DNA of 64,000 nucleotides from Galerina marginata (taxonomy: Eukaryota > Basidiomycota > Agaricomycetes > Agaricales > Galerinaceae), in NCBI GenBank assembly GCA_023014335.1, contig JAECYW010000013.1, positions 2,108,001-2,172,000 on the forward strand, read 5' to 3'. Below, one piece after another: positions 33,851 through 47,680 of the stretch (positions are counted from its first letter, which is position 1; every line of letters starts with the position of its first letter). The position numbers were made by a program, and so were the translations under genes. The notes below the pieces were generated by a model that saw nothing but the letters and a program-made list of their open reading frames with translations, made no database searches and was not told the DNA's origin.

Positions 33851-36000
33851 TTGGTTCTTCGGGAGAGTCCACCCGTAAAAATTATTATAAAATTAACTAA
33901 TAAGTTATCGATGCCCACACAGTTTTGGGTTGCCCACAAAGTCATAATTTTCGAGTGGTTGAGGAACACTTTTTTCGCTACTCAAAAGGTGCTTTTGCGC
34001 CTAGTGCCACCACAACTGCAAGCAGCGTTTGTATTCCAACATGTGCATCCGATCGCGTTGACCCTCAAGCGACCTCCTGAGTTTGGTATGGCTTCCAGGG
34101 CTTCGCAGGAAAAGCCGTATGCGCGCCGTACACCTCACCACGAACCCCAGACCGAGATTCCCGGGCTCTGAGCCAGCGGCCATGCCTATGCTATGTTAGG
34201 GTGAATTGCAGGCTCCGAGGACGCCACCGAGAAGAGATGACGGAGACATACCCGAACTGCTGGCGTGTGGACGGGTCCACTCGATCCGTAAACCATTCCG
34301 CGGCCTCTCAATGTCTGTGTTCGGCTCCAGCCTCGCAGGCTCTAACTTATCGTGAGCTATGTCCACGGTCGCGCTGACGCTGGAATATGGACTTATCTAC
34401 GACGAACGCCTGAGCAATGGGAGATTTTCGGAGGGGGGATTCGCTTGAGCTGGCTATGGCGGAAGGTTTCATCCAGCGAAGATGTTTTTTGGTTGAGCTC
34501 TGGGACTCTTTGCACAAATATTGTTCGTCATTTTCTCCGGCTATCGCTCAATACACCCGCTGACCATTCCGCAGTCTGAAGCCATTCCGGAGTGCAGCAA
34601 GACACCTCTCATACTGCAAACGATGATGCCTGAGTTCCCAGCGCCGTTCTGGGGCTCCGCCGGTATCTCTATTAAGAACATCAACAAAAAATAAAGACGC
34701 CGGTGAAGAGATGGACTCCGAAGGGATATTGAGTCGGATCGGATTGCGCCCCTCGATGCGTTGCTCAAACCTAACGAGTCGAAGTTTCTGGGCGGAAGGT
34801 GCTGCCGAGCCGAACTATCTGTAACAATGGTAGGCCCGAATTTTTCTTGTGTGAAAATGGTCCTGTTGCTGATGCCGATCGCTAGGCAGTATATTCATAG
34901 GCATCTCTCAAGCTGCCATTCGACGGGCCCTCAACGCAAATGATCAATTGTACGGGTCTCAACTCGACATCCATAGGTACGCTGCATGCACAAATCCTCG
35001 AAATCCTTCAGGAGCTCTTCCGGCTTGGGACTCTCATTTTGACTATCAGCGACTTCGGCTAGTCGTTCGCACCATAACTGGACCATGAACCTTCCTCAGT
35101 GGCAGCCGACATTGCGCGTTTACATGGCAAGAACTCCACAAGGACCCCGATCCTCGATGTTCGGTGACTCCTGGCCTGGGTTCAACGACGAGAGCCGGCG
35201 AATTTTGTGCTCTTCAGCACAGACGACGGTCTTAACCAGCGAGAGTACTGGTTAAGCCAGGGGGAGGTGCAGTGCACTCGGTCGTGGCTGCTCCAGCGGA
35301 TATCATTCTTCTGGGAGACTTAATGATGACGAGCGGATCGTCCTTTTTCATATCGACTTTCGCGACAGTCACGAACGATGTGCGTTTTAGTTGATTTTTG
35401 TATTGTGGTTCATTGCTTATGAGAGGGGCAGGACGTCGACGATCCGGGAAAAGGGACTTGGATCTGTCCCATGCAGGAGCGACCTGAACCTTGCCTACCT
35501 GAACCGACGGGTCGGATGTCTTTGGCGGCCGAGGAAATGGCTGCTGCTGGCTCGTTGAAGATCGTCGACCATGATCATCCCTGAGGCGCAACGTGCCGAA
35601 ATAGTGCTGACACTAAAGCTGATCTCCGATGCTAGGTTTGTTTATTGTTTATTGAAATCGCATCATGGACTGATTATATGCGTCTTACAGTGAATTCGAC
35701 TGCTGGCAAAGACGCGAATGACACGCGCCACGTATCGACATATTATTGCAAGGAACCTTTTCCACCAGTATTGACTGCTCTCAACGGATCGGGTCAGAAG
35801 CCCATCCGCCTTCATGGCTTGTTGAGATAATACTGCTGCTCCAGCGCATGTCAAAGGGTAAGTTTCTCAACTGGACCCCTGGTTCGATGCTCATCCCGTT
35901 CTCCGTTAAAGGAAAGGAAGTTGCGAAGTTATGGGTATGATATTTGTTATCGAGCCTCGTTCTCGTGCCTCTTATGGACGACTGCCTCAACATCGAGGTG
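33851..36000. other. coding debris, no closed gene
   Basis: Short protein-like plus-strand stretches occur without a joinable structure, for example IPECSKTPLILQTMMPEFPA near 34580-34640, LRRDIESDRIAPLDALLKPN near 34711-34770, and GISQAAIRRALNANDQLYGS near 34901-34960 (helix-turn-helix-like). They are likely remnants of one or more old genes or elements. Confidence 0.35.
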
Positions 36001-36099
36001 GCAATCTTGGTTGGCTCTGGATAACGACTGGTAGCCGCAGGTGGCGCTAACCAGTCGATTTAGACCAGGTAACTTCAGTCCTCTCTAATTTTTGTGGTT

Positions 36100-39000
36100 T
36101 GTGTCTGATTATTTACTTCAGCTCCAGTCTTTTAACGCATGCTTTCACCCTCGGCTGTAGGAGGCGGTGTTCTGCGTCTGCCTCGACTCAACGACACGGT
36201 ATATATGGCGACACGTATATTGCCTACATTGTGCCTAAGCTCCTATAGAGACCATGTTCCTTTTAAACTCGTTGCGTCTGCGAATACTCGCGGTGCTAAT
36301 GACGAACCCTCTGACGAACTCGAGTACCGTAACCTCAATTATGTTTGACCGTCCCTTTCGCTGTAGCCGAGTATACTGGTATGCCTCCTATTGTTGTTAT
36401 ACCTCAAATGAGCTAACCCATGAATTGTAGCACAGATGTGGATGACACTGAGCTATGTATTCGACCTGGCTGGATATTGGAGCTCACTGTATTATCGGTG
36501 TCCATAACGAGAAGGTTTGCAAGCCTGTACGTTCTCTTGAGATACGATTCTGAATGCATCCTGTGTAGATTATCCTGTGATGAAGCCTCTCCAGCTCTAC
36601 ACGCGGAAGACTGAAGCTGCTCAGTAGCGAAGTACGAAAGCTTATAGCTCTGAAACTCGTCTTTTTTACGTTCGTCTATGCAATCCCGAACACCCTCGGA
36701 TCTGAAATGGCCGTTATCCGACAACGAGAGAGTCGACGAGCCTTTCGACATCCCAGATACCTCCATGGACAGCGACCATTCGAGTACTATGTTGTCACCA
36801 CAGTGGGTGAGTCCAGATCGTGTGTCCGGTTTGAATCTGCCTGAAATTATCTCCATTATACTTAGCGCCGCATCTCAAACGTTCTCTTGCCTGGAAGCCA
36901 CACCTATTCAGAGTATAAACTTTGGAATCGCGTGCCTACATAATGTCTCCAGCGCAACTCCACAATTTGACGAACAGCGAGCTTCGAGTCTACGATTATC
37001 TCGACAGCAGCCACTCTATTACAAACGACTTGCGACCTGGCTGCATGCCGATGGACACCTCGCTGCTCTCGACATTGAGATTGGCATAGGCAGTGTTGTT
37101 TCTTAGGGCAAATCCTTGTGACAGCGGATCGCGTGCTGCCAAAGTGCAAAGCAGGACATCGGCGTCATACACCTGTACTTTGGAACCAACTACGATTGGG
37201 CGTTAAGAATTGTATTCTCAAGTGTTTCTTGGGAGCCTGAGATTGTCGACAGGTCCTTTCGGGTCTGGTAAGTTCCTTCCTGGTTATTGCTTTGTCGGTT
37301 CACTGAATCTTGTTCCTCAGGTATCAATCAGTACATGTCGGAGACCGTATTTTTGATGGGTCGCGTAGTACGTACTAGTTCATTCCAGTAAAGCAGAACG
37401 CACCCATTCCTTGTTTCCGAATGATACTATTGATACATTTTATGATCTCTGTGCCTTAATTTGCAAGTCAATGGCCAGTACGAGCTCGACCGGCGTCCGT
37501 AAAACATGAATGAGACGATGACTCACAGAACGAGCTTGATTTAGGTGTTGGCTTTGGCCTTAAACTTAGTAAAAGAGGGAAGGAAATAAATCTTTACTGA
37601 ACTGGACGCATAGCAAGAATAATACCTGGAACTGTGAACTAAGGCTGTTCTTAGTTGGATGTCTGGACGAGAGAGAGATACCTTTCATCTAATCTTGTTT
37701 TCTCCACGTGACAGTGCCAGGAGGTTTCGCGGTCGAGGTCAACTCTTCTTCCTTCTCCCTTGACCGTATAATGTTTCCTCATTTTATTGCGGTATCGACT
37801 ACTGCGTACGTCCTCTGCACAACAATCCTTCCCCGACTCGCGACCTCGAAAGACCCAGCATTCGGTTCAAAGGGACAGGTATCGTCATTCGTGAGTCAGT
37901 CCTTCCGAGATGACAACCTCGGTTTCGTTATGTCGTATGCTAACCCAGCGTTTTGATTCCAGGATTTAAACATGAGCGCGACTCCTGCACAGATCTGCAG
38001 AGGAACTTTTCTCTCATAGCCAAAAAGCTAGCGGCGTGTTTTGCTGTGGATCGTATGGTGAGTGTTCCTCACACCTTTCGCTCCTTTTCGTTCCTTCCTA
38101 TTTTCTCCTTTTACCCAGGCCTCTCAACTGTGCTAATTTTCTTGCTGTCTAGTTCACTCGATCATCTCAGTCCGTTGATCTCCAATAGCAGCGACCACTC
38201 GCGTCCATGAAGAATGCCGAAAGGACTGCATTCCTCCGCCTTTTACGAAACGACTTGCTGCCACGTCAAGTCTCTTCCTTCTCGATATTTCAAGCCTCGG
38301 CGTTTATGTCGATACGTGAATCAGCATCGACTCAATCTTCTCTATCTCGCCATCGGCCAGGCCACATCGCCGCAGACACTCAAATATCAACTTGACCGGC
38401 ACAACCTCAAGCATCGTTCGAGTCCTGGACTGTATACTTAGGCTGCCGTCGGCCTCACCTCTTTCTCAATTCTTCCATCCTTCAAACATGGAACTCAGGG
38501 CAAGCTATACGCCATGGTCACCCATCCAACCCTCCAGCAGTACGCAGGCAGGCTTCCTCCACGCCTCCTCAAATGTGCCGTGCCTCTCCATGCAGTCACG
38601 ACCTTTCACAATTTCGGCCACCCCTTCTCTTCGTCCCGCTTGGCATTGGCAACCTCGTCGGTTTTTGGATCCGTACAACGACCTCGACATGCTTTTTAGC
38701 ACGAACGCGGGCCAGACGTAGCCGATGGCCAGTAGTGACGCGCATATATATACGTTTGGTATTTGGGGTTCAACCATGAGGAGACCTGCGCTTTTATTGG
38801 ATTCGGGAAAACTTAGTGCGTTCTTCTATCGTTCTTTGCTGTCAAACTTGTACTTATGATTCATAGAGAACCCTACAACATCATCGACGAACTGCCCACT
38901 TTAGGCTTGTCACCCTGCCTGTCTCGACGTCGTAGAGGTTCTTGCTCCTCGAGGAGGTGGCGAAATACGACCAGAAGAACGACGTCGGCCGTATGGCGGT

Positions 39001-42000
39001 CGTGCACTTTGATTCTGCGGAGGCGAGGAGCGAAGAACTGTGGGGGACAGTGATTATCTGACCTGATGCGCGTCAAGGTGTGTTGTTGCCTAGGTCGTTG
39101 GTTGAAGGCCTTGCCGATTGAAATGCTCTTTTTTGTTCGTTTTAGCGGCGGTATGGAGGACGGATGCCACGTCCGAGACGACTTCAAGGTCCTGGTTATG
39201 CTTGAGGATAACTTCGTACGCGTGCACGTACGCCGATTTTGAATGGTACGTTCGTCCCTCTCATTCATTCCATTTTCTTGACAATTGATCGTCATGATAC
39301 GGTAGCGACTACAACTTTATCGAAACCTACAGCAAGTGCGTACTCAGCCCCAAGGCCGAGGCCGAGGGCAGCGCAAACGACACGTACGAGGCCTTGACAA
39401 GTATACTCAGAAGGATTCAGGCTAATACGTGTGTGGGGTTGGCTTAGAGAAGGATTAGCAGGATAAGAAGTGTTCGCAGGGTTCGTTGGGTTTCTTTGAC
39501 GTTTTGAAGGACCTTTTCGCTAATATGTCCTTGGGTTTCTCTAGCTCAACTCGCTGAGGGAAAATCACTCGTCAGAAGGTTTGTTTTTCTTTCGTTCTTT
39601 TGTTTTAGGCGAGTTTTGACGTTATTTTGTGTTCTTCAGTGCTAGGTCATGAGCGAGATCGTGCAGCATGCTTAAACCGGGTAAGGACCATTGAAATTAC
39701 CCTTTGATTACGAACTATAATTAACTTGTTTTCATAGACTATCTTACTCTGCCTGAACCACCGTATGACCCAGCAACCTACGGACGAAGGCTAATCCTAG
39801 AACCAGCTCGTCCAAGCCAGAAAAGCCCTCATCGTCGACCACGACAATTACAACAACGACAGGGCTTGCCTCATCATCGACTCCGAGGGGTCCTACTACA
39901 CCTCCGACACCAGACGAAGCTGGCACCCCGCGGATCCGCCTTGTCATAAGACACCTTCGAAAGACAGTTTGGCCCCTTCTACCCGACGTTGGGCTACCTC
40001 ATCACATCTCATCTGGGTGGGCAACAAGGGCTGAAGCTGGATGCTCATATTCTAATGACAATCGGCGCCACTGGGGCTCTGGAACGTGAGCGAGATTCTG
40101 TACGATGATTATTGGGATGAGAGGTTTCCAGGCTTTCCGAGATTTTGGTCGCTGTCGAGGTATGTTTGTTCTTTTCCTTTCGCTTGTTGCGAGACTGAAC
40201 GTGTCTTTCTTGTCGTGGCAGATGCTTCCTCAGAAGGACTTCCAATTAGATGTCGTTGGAAAAACACCTTACTTTTCACTTCTGGGAAGTTCCTCCGAGC
40301 ATCGTCCCAGAGACCCGTATGTTTTTCTCTCTCTCTACATCTGAGACCCTCCCAGCTAATTGCTTCGCAGACCACATCATCTTGGGATTCACCGCGAAGC
40401 CTGGGTCCCTTCAGATGACGATATACGCATTCTCAGCGCGTGCGAACTTGAAGACCAACGAACTCGAACAAATCGTCCAGTGACTAGTGACGTGTCAGCA
40501 GAGACAGGCGGATACGTGGATCTCGAGATGTTGGTTGGCATGGATGGGATGGGATTTCGCTCTCATCGTTGCGGCGTCATCTCGAGCCTGATAGAGCGAA
40601 GTTCTTATGCGGAATGTGCTGCAGAACTGGATGACGGCGAGTGTCGGTATGGTTAGGGGATTCTGAAGGGTGTGTTCAAATGCTAGCTTTTTCAGAACTC
40701 GTGGTGCTGATCATCGGCTCTTCTTTTCCTTCTAGTGATCTCAACCTTGCAAAATGAAGAATATGTTCCCGTTCTCCTGCCTCTCCTGCATATCTCAATG
40801 TCGAGGCTTTAGCCCTACTTGCGTGCTGTAAGGCTGCGTTGATCAGTCGATGTTAAACTTCGGGTATGTCCTCCTTTACACCTTTCTGACTGATTTCTGA
40901 TTGTCTACATCAACTTCAGTTCTTTTTTGTTTCTTGCCTCTTCAATCCTTGCAGGCGTACTTCAGAGCCCGCCTCGACCCTGCGTCATGCTTTATGGCAA
41001 CAAGTTCATCACCTCATTACTCTATGAGCGAAGTCTACGAAAATCCACGGCATGACGGACTCGAAGACTACATCCTCAACTCCGTCGCAGCCGTTTCCCC
41101 GGTATATCGGTAAGGCATCTATTTGCTGCGCTTGACAAAGCTTATCTTGTTGGTGCTATCGCAGACGTCTATGGTCCAGGTCAACTGCGACACACTTAGC
41201 CAACAATGACAGCTCCAAGACGTCTGTTGGCAGTTTCCAATAGGCGAATGGCTCAATCAGTGACGCTTCAACTCCGCGAACTGACCTGGTCAGGTTCGCA
41301 AAAAAGATATCTGATTGTAACCCACTCGCTCATCGTGACAGTAGGCGTGCTTGACACAGAAAGTCGATATATCGTCGATATCTAATCGTGCCGGATGTTT
41401 GCACCCAGGTAAGACACTTTGGGATTCACCACAAATCATGAACGATAATTAATTAATGTGTTTTCTAGGCTATCCTGCCCTGCGTGAACGACAACAAAGT
41501 CCAGCAATCTATGGACAAAGGCTGCTCCTAGGACCACCTCGCGCAAGACTCGTCTTCGATCCCGACAAATACCTCAACGGCCGCGTCTACTTCATCATCG
41601 ACTCCGACACCAGACAAAGCTGGCACCCGGTCCAGGGCCAAGCTACGACATGTCGACAGGCAGTTTGTCACCTACCCGGCGTCGGATTACCTCGTCTCAT
41701 CTCATCTGAGTGGGTGAAAGGGTTCGAGCTGGATGCTCGGGAAGGCAGGCATGGCATTTTGTCATGCCAAGGCGCAGTATTCCAAGGGCAATCAGCGTCA
41801 CTGGGGTTTTGTGACCAGACCAAGATTCTGTACGGGGATTATTTAAATGAGGAGGGATGCAGCAGTTTTCGGTATTCGATGGGACGGGCGGAGCTTGGTA
41901 GTTGTGGCGGGTTGAAGAAGCCTTTTGATCGAGTCATTGAGCTTCCAGGCTTGCAGTTGCGGGCGTTGTTGGAAAAATGTTTCACATCTGGCAAGTTCCT

Positions 42001-43200
42001 CTGGGCATGGGACTCCGGAGACACACGTAAGTCTTTCTTTCTCTCTGCCACCCAAGGTCCTCCCAGCTAACTGCGTCGCAGGCGTACGCCATCCAGAGAT
42101 CCACCACGAAGCCTATCTAAGTCCTCCTTGGGATGACAACCCATGAGTTTTCAACAGTGTGCTGACGCGCGAACTGTAAGACCATCCTGGTGTCGATTAC
42201 CTTCACACCTCGGTGCCTTATTCATGACCTTGGACTATCCCATGGTTCGTCATCAGTGCTTGTACCGATGGCAGTACCTATATGGGTATCTTCACTCGTC
42301 TCATGCATTGATATAACCTAACGATTGCCTGCTGGTAGGCCTTCGACACCCTCTTGATGTCGACATCACGGAAAAGAGTTAAATTGACACGAAGTAATAA
42401 TCTGATGGCCATGATAAACATGGCACTTACCGTTGTTCTTCTGCCTTCCGGGAAGTGGTCTCGGTTCAGCTTGTGTGCTGTAAATCGACCACGAGGCGGA
42501 GGTCGATCAGTTGATGTTAAACTTCGGGTAAGTCCTTCGTCACTCTCTATTCTCTGGTCTCTCTGATCGTCTGAATAATTCCAGTTCTTTTTCCTAATCA
42601 CTTGCTTACCGGCATACTTCAGGCCTTCTAATTCAAACAATACGGAGCGCAAGGCATACATTCAACCTGAAGTCGCCTTTAAAATGGCTGGCATCTCGAA
42701 TATCCTTGGAATTTGGATGATTTCTACTGCCATTCGATGAGCTGGGTAAGTCCAGATCGTGTCCTGTGAATCCTATGCTTAAAGGTCCTGATTACAGAAC
42801 CTCGCCTTGACCTCCTACCGAATCCGACGACCCTTCTGCCTGGAAATTTCTGTCCAATGACTTTGACCATCGCTCCTCAAACGTTGACCTCGACGGCTTG
42901 ACGAGGAGTCCGATCTTTGGCTCTACAAAAATCCTGACAACGAGGACTCGGTTACGCACGATCGGTGCGGTACACCTAGCTTACGATCAAGTGTCGTGTC
43001 AATAATCGTCACATTTCTCTCGCATGGAGACTGGAGGTGGTAATGTTGCAGTGCATGCATCCGCCAGCAGGTTGCATACCAAGCGCAGAGCACTGGACAT
43101 GCTATTCCTGAGGGTGGTTGGTTATCAACAGCAATTGTATCGTCGAGGAAACACAGGATCGTCAGCTGGTCAGTCAGCCTTTTCCCTATCATTACTTTTC
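36100..43200 (+). pseudogene. cluster of decayed tandem gene copies, unknown family
   Basis: At least two diverged direct copies about 1.7 kb apart can be matched. At 39840-39930 the frame reads IVDHDNYNNDRACLIIDSEG ... DTRRSWHPAD; at 41550-41635 it reads LVFDPDKYLNGRVYFIIDSD ... TRQSWHPV. Intron-like blocks follow in both, with TTAAACTTCGGGTA at 40856 and 42523, each followed by a CAG-ended intron and TTCTTTTT. GTCCAGATCGTGT recurs at 36811 and 42754, next to a GGGTRAGT donor. Other protein-like pieces are LEEVAKYDQKNDVGRM and VVHFDSAEARSEELWGTVII (38940-39060), FKVLVMLEDNFVRVHV (39190) and DYNFIETYSKCVLSPKAEAE (39310). Stops and frameshifts interrupt every copy. Parent function is unknown. 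Confidence 0.45.
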
Positions 43201-43998
43201 CCAATTTGAACCGCCTGTCTCAGATATCAATAAGCATCAGTGACCGTATTTCGGCTGGGTTCAGGGGTCGTTCTTTTCAAAAGTGCGGAGCAGCCTGTCA
43301 GGCTGAAGACTGTTTGCTAGCGAACTAGTCGTATTTTCTGCGCCGAAATGTAGGGTGAAATATATTGGTTTGCTGAAATCCCTAAGAACTCCAGCGGCGG
43401 CCAGCCTATATATTGTTGTACACAAAATACGGTGCTATGGGGGCAGATGAATTCGAAGTGTTACGACGACTGTCCGAATCGACAAATCGATTCCATCATG
43501 GCATATAAAATAATACAGAGTGCTGTCCGAATAATGGACAATCCCTTTACATATTGAAATTCATAAGACTAGCCGTCCCGAGTTTGAAGGCTGAAGCATC
43601 CACCCAGACCAATCGTTTGTAAACCAAGAAATGTAAACCAAGAAATGTGTAGACGACATTGGTCAATAGTCGAGCATAGAAGAGCCGTCCTGTGCAGTCA
43701 CAGTACAAGCATAAGTTCTAGTTCGATGAGATAAATGAACGTCAGTCATCCTTTGACATAAATGACCAATATCGTCAGCCGGAATCGAGAAGAGGAAGTA
43801 AGATGAAGGTCAGTCGAACTCAAGCCTAGAAAGATTAAAGAACCTTTAGAGTTACCGGCATGCTGCCAAGCCGAAGTGGCAAGACAAATGGATCCCCAGC
43901 GATAGGTTAAGATTGCATGAATTTCACTTTTGACGACGACACTAGTAACCCATAGGCTTGAAGAAAGAGGACCTCGACTCGTGAGTGTGAAAAGCTCT
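43201..43998. other. no gene seen
   Basis: Sequence with a short direct duplication (AAACCAAGAAATGT twice, 43621-43650). No exon was supported. Confidence 0.4.
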
Positions 43999-44900
43999 TC
44001 ATGCTGTCTGCGTCCTGATGCTCTCTTCTGATTCTCCGAGATGGTGCTGTGATGGTTGCCGCCACGAGGGTGGATGAATACCGAAGTTGATGGGAATAGG
44101 TCTATTCGCCGCAGCTAGGTCCTGGGGTGACAATGGTAGGATATCAGGAACCGGGGCTGTTTTCACTAAGGGGACGAGTAAAGAGGAGGCCTGAGCCGGA
44201 GAAAGGCCATGGATTCGGGATGAGGACTTGATGGATAATGGCTTTTTGAGCTTGGAGTGGTGGCGCACGTCGGCGCCGTTGAAGTGGACGATATAGCCCT
44301 CGCAGAAGCCCTAGGTACAGATGAGCAACGACCTGCAAGAAGAAAGGCGGTGGCTCACGAAATAGAGCCCTTTCGGGTCTGGAAGTCGGTATAAGACCGT
44401 AACCACGTCATTCTGTACCAAAGATCAGATTACATGGAACACGACAAAGAACAGAACTAAAATGCACCATCATGAGCATAAGTTCATCAGGCATGGTGCC
44501 GTACCCTTCCCGATGCTACCCTTCGCTGCAAACCTCGAGCCATCGAGCCATATCCGCAGCGTCGAGACCCATGCTCGTGTTCTTTCGTCTGTAATGCCTC
44601 GAAGTCCTCAGTAACGGTAACAACACCAATATGGTGACGTTCTGGAGATAAACGAGCATCAAAATAGAGGCAGTCGAAGAGCCATAAGTTGGACGTGTCG
44701 TACCATTCTCGACTATTGGAATCAAGATTAGGCGTACGAGCCAGCCATTGAGGAGAGGTCGATTGGCTTAGCAAGGAGGCTGCATCCGAAAGGTTCTTGA
44801 CCTATGGTGCTCGTGGTCCCATTGCACAGGTTGTTTACGACGAGTGTAGGCTTTACGTGTGGCATGGCCGAGCAAATAGCGACCGCTCATGATCAAGGGC
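43999..44900 (-). pseudogene. possible spliced gene or pseudogene, unresolved
   Basis: Protein-like minus-strand segments in order: WYDTSNLWLFDCLYFDARLS then PERHHIG (about 44710-44625), then ITDERTRAWVSTLRIWLDGS (about 44600-44540), then NDVVTVLYRLPDPKGLYF (about 44412-44360), a 47-nt intron (GTGAGCC...CCTAG), and FCEGYIVHFNGADVRHHSKL running to the stop at 43999. The step between the first two needs either a very short (about 30-nt) intron or a 1-nt frameshift, so this may be broken. No family is recognised. Confidence 0.4.
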
Positions 44901-47680
44901 AAATCTTAAGCTGTGCTTGACGATGTGCTCTCAAGGGCGAGAAAAATAGAAGCTCTGCTCCATGTTAGAGCACGAATAGTCGTTGTCTCCCAACTCTCGA
45001 GACTGTTGCTCTATAATATTCTTGGAGGGCAAATTTGGCGCCGTAAATTCGATTGCGTCAATCATGTAGGAGTGTACGGATGCCAGTGGACTATATTCCA
45101 GCCTGATACGACAGCTACATAGAACGAGGGTTAACCTAAGCATCGAAAGGATATTTGAATTTTACTAACAAGTGGCGCAAACATAAAAGGGACGCCAGAC
45201 CTATCCACTGCGCGAGCATTGCCTATTAAGAAGAGGAAGGTCAACTTAACATTCCTGCTGAAAAGACGACCAGCGTACATAGTCAATAAACTGGCAGGCT
45301 GTGATTAACAACGCCTCCTTGTCCTTGGGCTCAGGGTGGTACTGCAAGTTTGCGGCTGGTCGAACAAGCCACTCCTGGATTTGCGCGTCAAACTGCCAGG
45401 TCGAGCCCGAGGTTTATCTCTGTCTCCAATGCACAGAGGTTCGACTCCTTGTGGCCTGGTTATCTGATCACGAGTTAGCGAAGAACAATATGGAACGATC
45501 ATTAGTCAGAGAAATTCCTACCGGTGAAGTATGAAATACGTTGCCAAGTGGCCTATGATGATAGTGTTCAAAGTGTTCGAAGAGTTGATGCACATCCATC
45601 CATAACTAAAAAAAAAAAGAAGATTCGTCAGCATCAAATTGAACATCAAGCTCGAAGAAAAAACACAGTACCAAAAAAAATGCAGAATCACGATCAGTGT
45701 CGGAATACTCCCAAGAGAAACGAAGTGCAGAAGCATTTCAAGCTGCTGAACACCATCTCGGGAAGGAGATGTTCATTGTTGTGTCATAGAGGGTCTTATA
45801 CCCATCACGACCTCGTGTTCCTGGCTTGGAACCACCGTTCGGTCAGAAGTGGATAGAGCCATTGACGAAAATCATGTCGCGGTTGTTTGAGGAACGAAAC
45901 TATGGGTGTATTCTGATTGGGATTGGAGACGTCAGTCACGCAGTTTAGAGGAGGGAGGATGTTGAGACGTACGGAAATCGGAGCCTGGGGATTTGATACT
46001 CCAGCCAATTCAAAAGTAATTCTCCTAATTACTCCAGCTGTCGATGAAGGACCCGTTATGACCGGATCCGTAGGAAAGAATCAGAAAAAAATACCAGATA
46101 ATCATGATTCCTGAGTCCTGACTAACGCCAGGGATTCCAACCTTCATAGTAACACTCGCAGAAGCTTCTAAAATGACGACCATCCTTCCGACCAACACTG
46201 CCGAGTTCTTCAAAGTACCACCAGCGCAGATCGCCTCCTTTCACCTCAGCCGTTTTCCAAGGTCCAAGGTCACTGGAAGCAGTGAAACTTGCCCCAGTCG
46301 AACGATACTGACCCGCCACGTTTGCTGTGGCAGAAGAAGGCCGAAAGCTTGCAATAATTTCGTGCTATTCTTAAGGAACGAGAACTTGAATAAGAAAAAC
46401 TTGAGACCAAAAGCATGGATGATGGAGTTGTTCAACACCAAAGGATTACGTAACTGTGTCCAGACCTAACAACTCGACCCAACTAGACCCCTTCGTCCCC
46501 CACGATCATCTCAATACTCCTGTGGCATTCTAAGTGCTTTCATTGTCCATCTTAGATCACTGGATCAGTCATTACCATGAAAATCAGTAATAATGTCTCG
46601 CCGATCCGGACCTTCGAGAGTTTCCAGTTGATTTTCGATTACCGATATCAAGCGATCTATCGATCAGTGCTTCATGATCAGCTTTCCCCGGCACTTCGTA
46701 AACGGAAGGCTATCCAACCGTATTGACTTGCGACCTATTCAGATAATTACATCCCAGTGCGTGTCTTTTTTATCTTAAAAAAGACAGCTTCTCTATACTC
46801 TTTCTCGGAGATAGATTCGTTTCTCTAAACCCGTCTACTTGGAATATGGCACAAACCGGAAATACTAGCAATAGGAATCACGAAAGTACCGTGCTCACCA
46901 CAAAACCTCGAAAGGAGACTCCATACGAAGGTCGTCTGATGTAACAGCGTCGCTCCGGTCATGTGGGCGAAGCCATCCAACCAAGTCTTTCGACTCCCTG
47001 CTGGAGCGCTGCTCGTATTGAGTTCTAGCCATACATTCGAGCTCGCGACTTTGACTGCAAATGCATTCCATGGACATCAGTCTCCTATCCGAGTTTGGAC
47101 AATCTGGATGGGCTCCAAGTTGACAACTTTTCAATGAAGTAATGTGTCCCACCATATTCGTGCTTTCTTGACGTGTTCCTCTCGTTCCGCAAAAAATTGT
47201 GCCGACCTACCTTTATCACGCCGCCGCCACACATTTCTTGCAACGCTAGCGTCGGAAGTCGTCTATTCTTGAATAGGATCTTCATTACTGCTATTAGCCG
47301 ACTTCCTGGGACATGTATGGTTCTCTGCAGCCAGGTCTTCGGGTCTAGGAACAATGTTAATCCGGCAGAAGTGGCGTTCCTGGGATGCTCGTTCAATCCG
47401 CAATAGCTGGCCTACTATTTATGCTATCGCTGACTTCCGAGATCGGGTTTTCCTTCGATTTGTCGTTTATCTGGCCATACATAGGGCATATAGACAAAAA
47501 TCACCAGCCTCACACGTTATGTCGTCGCAAAGCCGACTCAACCGACCGTCGCTTCTCTAAGAGGCTGAGAGAGAAATCAAGGCTATTTACAGAAGCGCTT
47601 CTGGTATATAATGATTGAGAGAACTGCTCCTTCCTCCCACCCAATTTCGCAGTACAGTGCAAGTGCAGGTGTCTCTCAAT
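44901..47680. other. gene-poor stretch with isolated coding-like pieces
   Basis: Minus-strand pieces at 46030-46320 (GQYRSTGASFTASSDLGPWK; ASASVTMKVGIPGVSQDSG) and 45810-46000 (VSNPQAPISVRLNILPPL) read like protein, and another lies at 47090-47390 (ATSAGLTLFLDPKTWLQRTI). No complete gene can be closed. An A-run lies at 45608. The last 80 bp hold the 5' leader of the dehydrogenase gene, with a TATATAATG box at about 47603. Confidence 0.35.
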
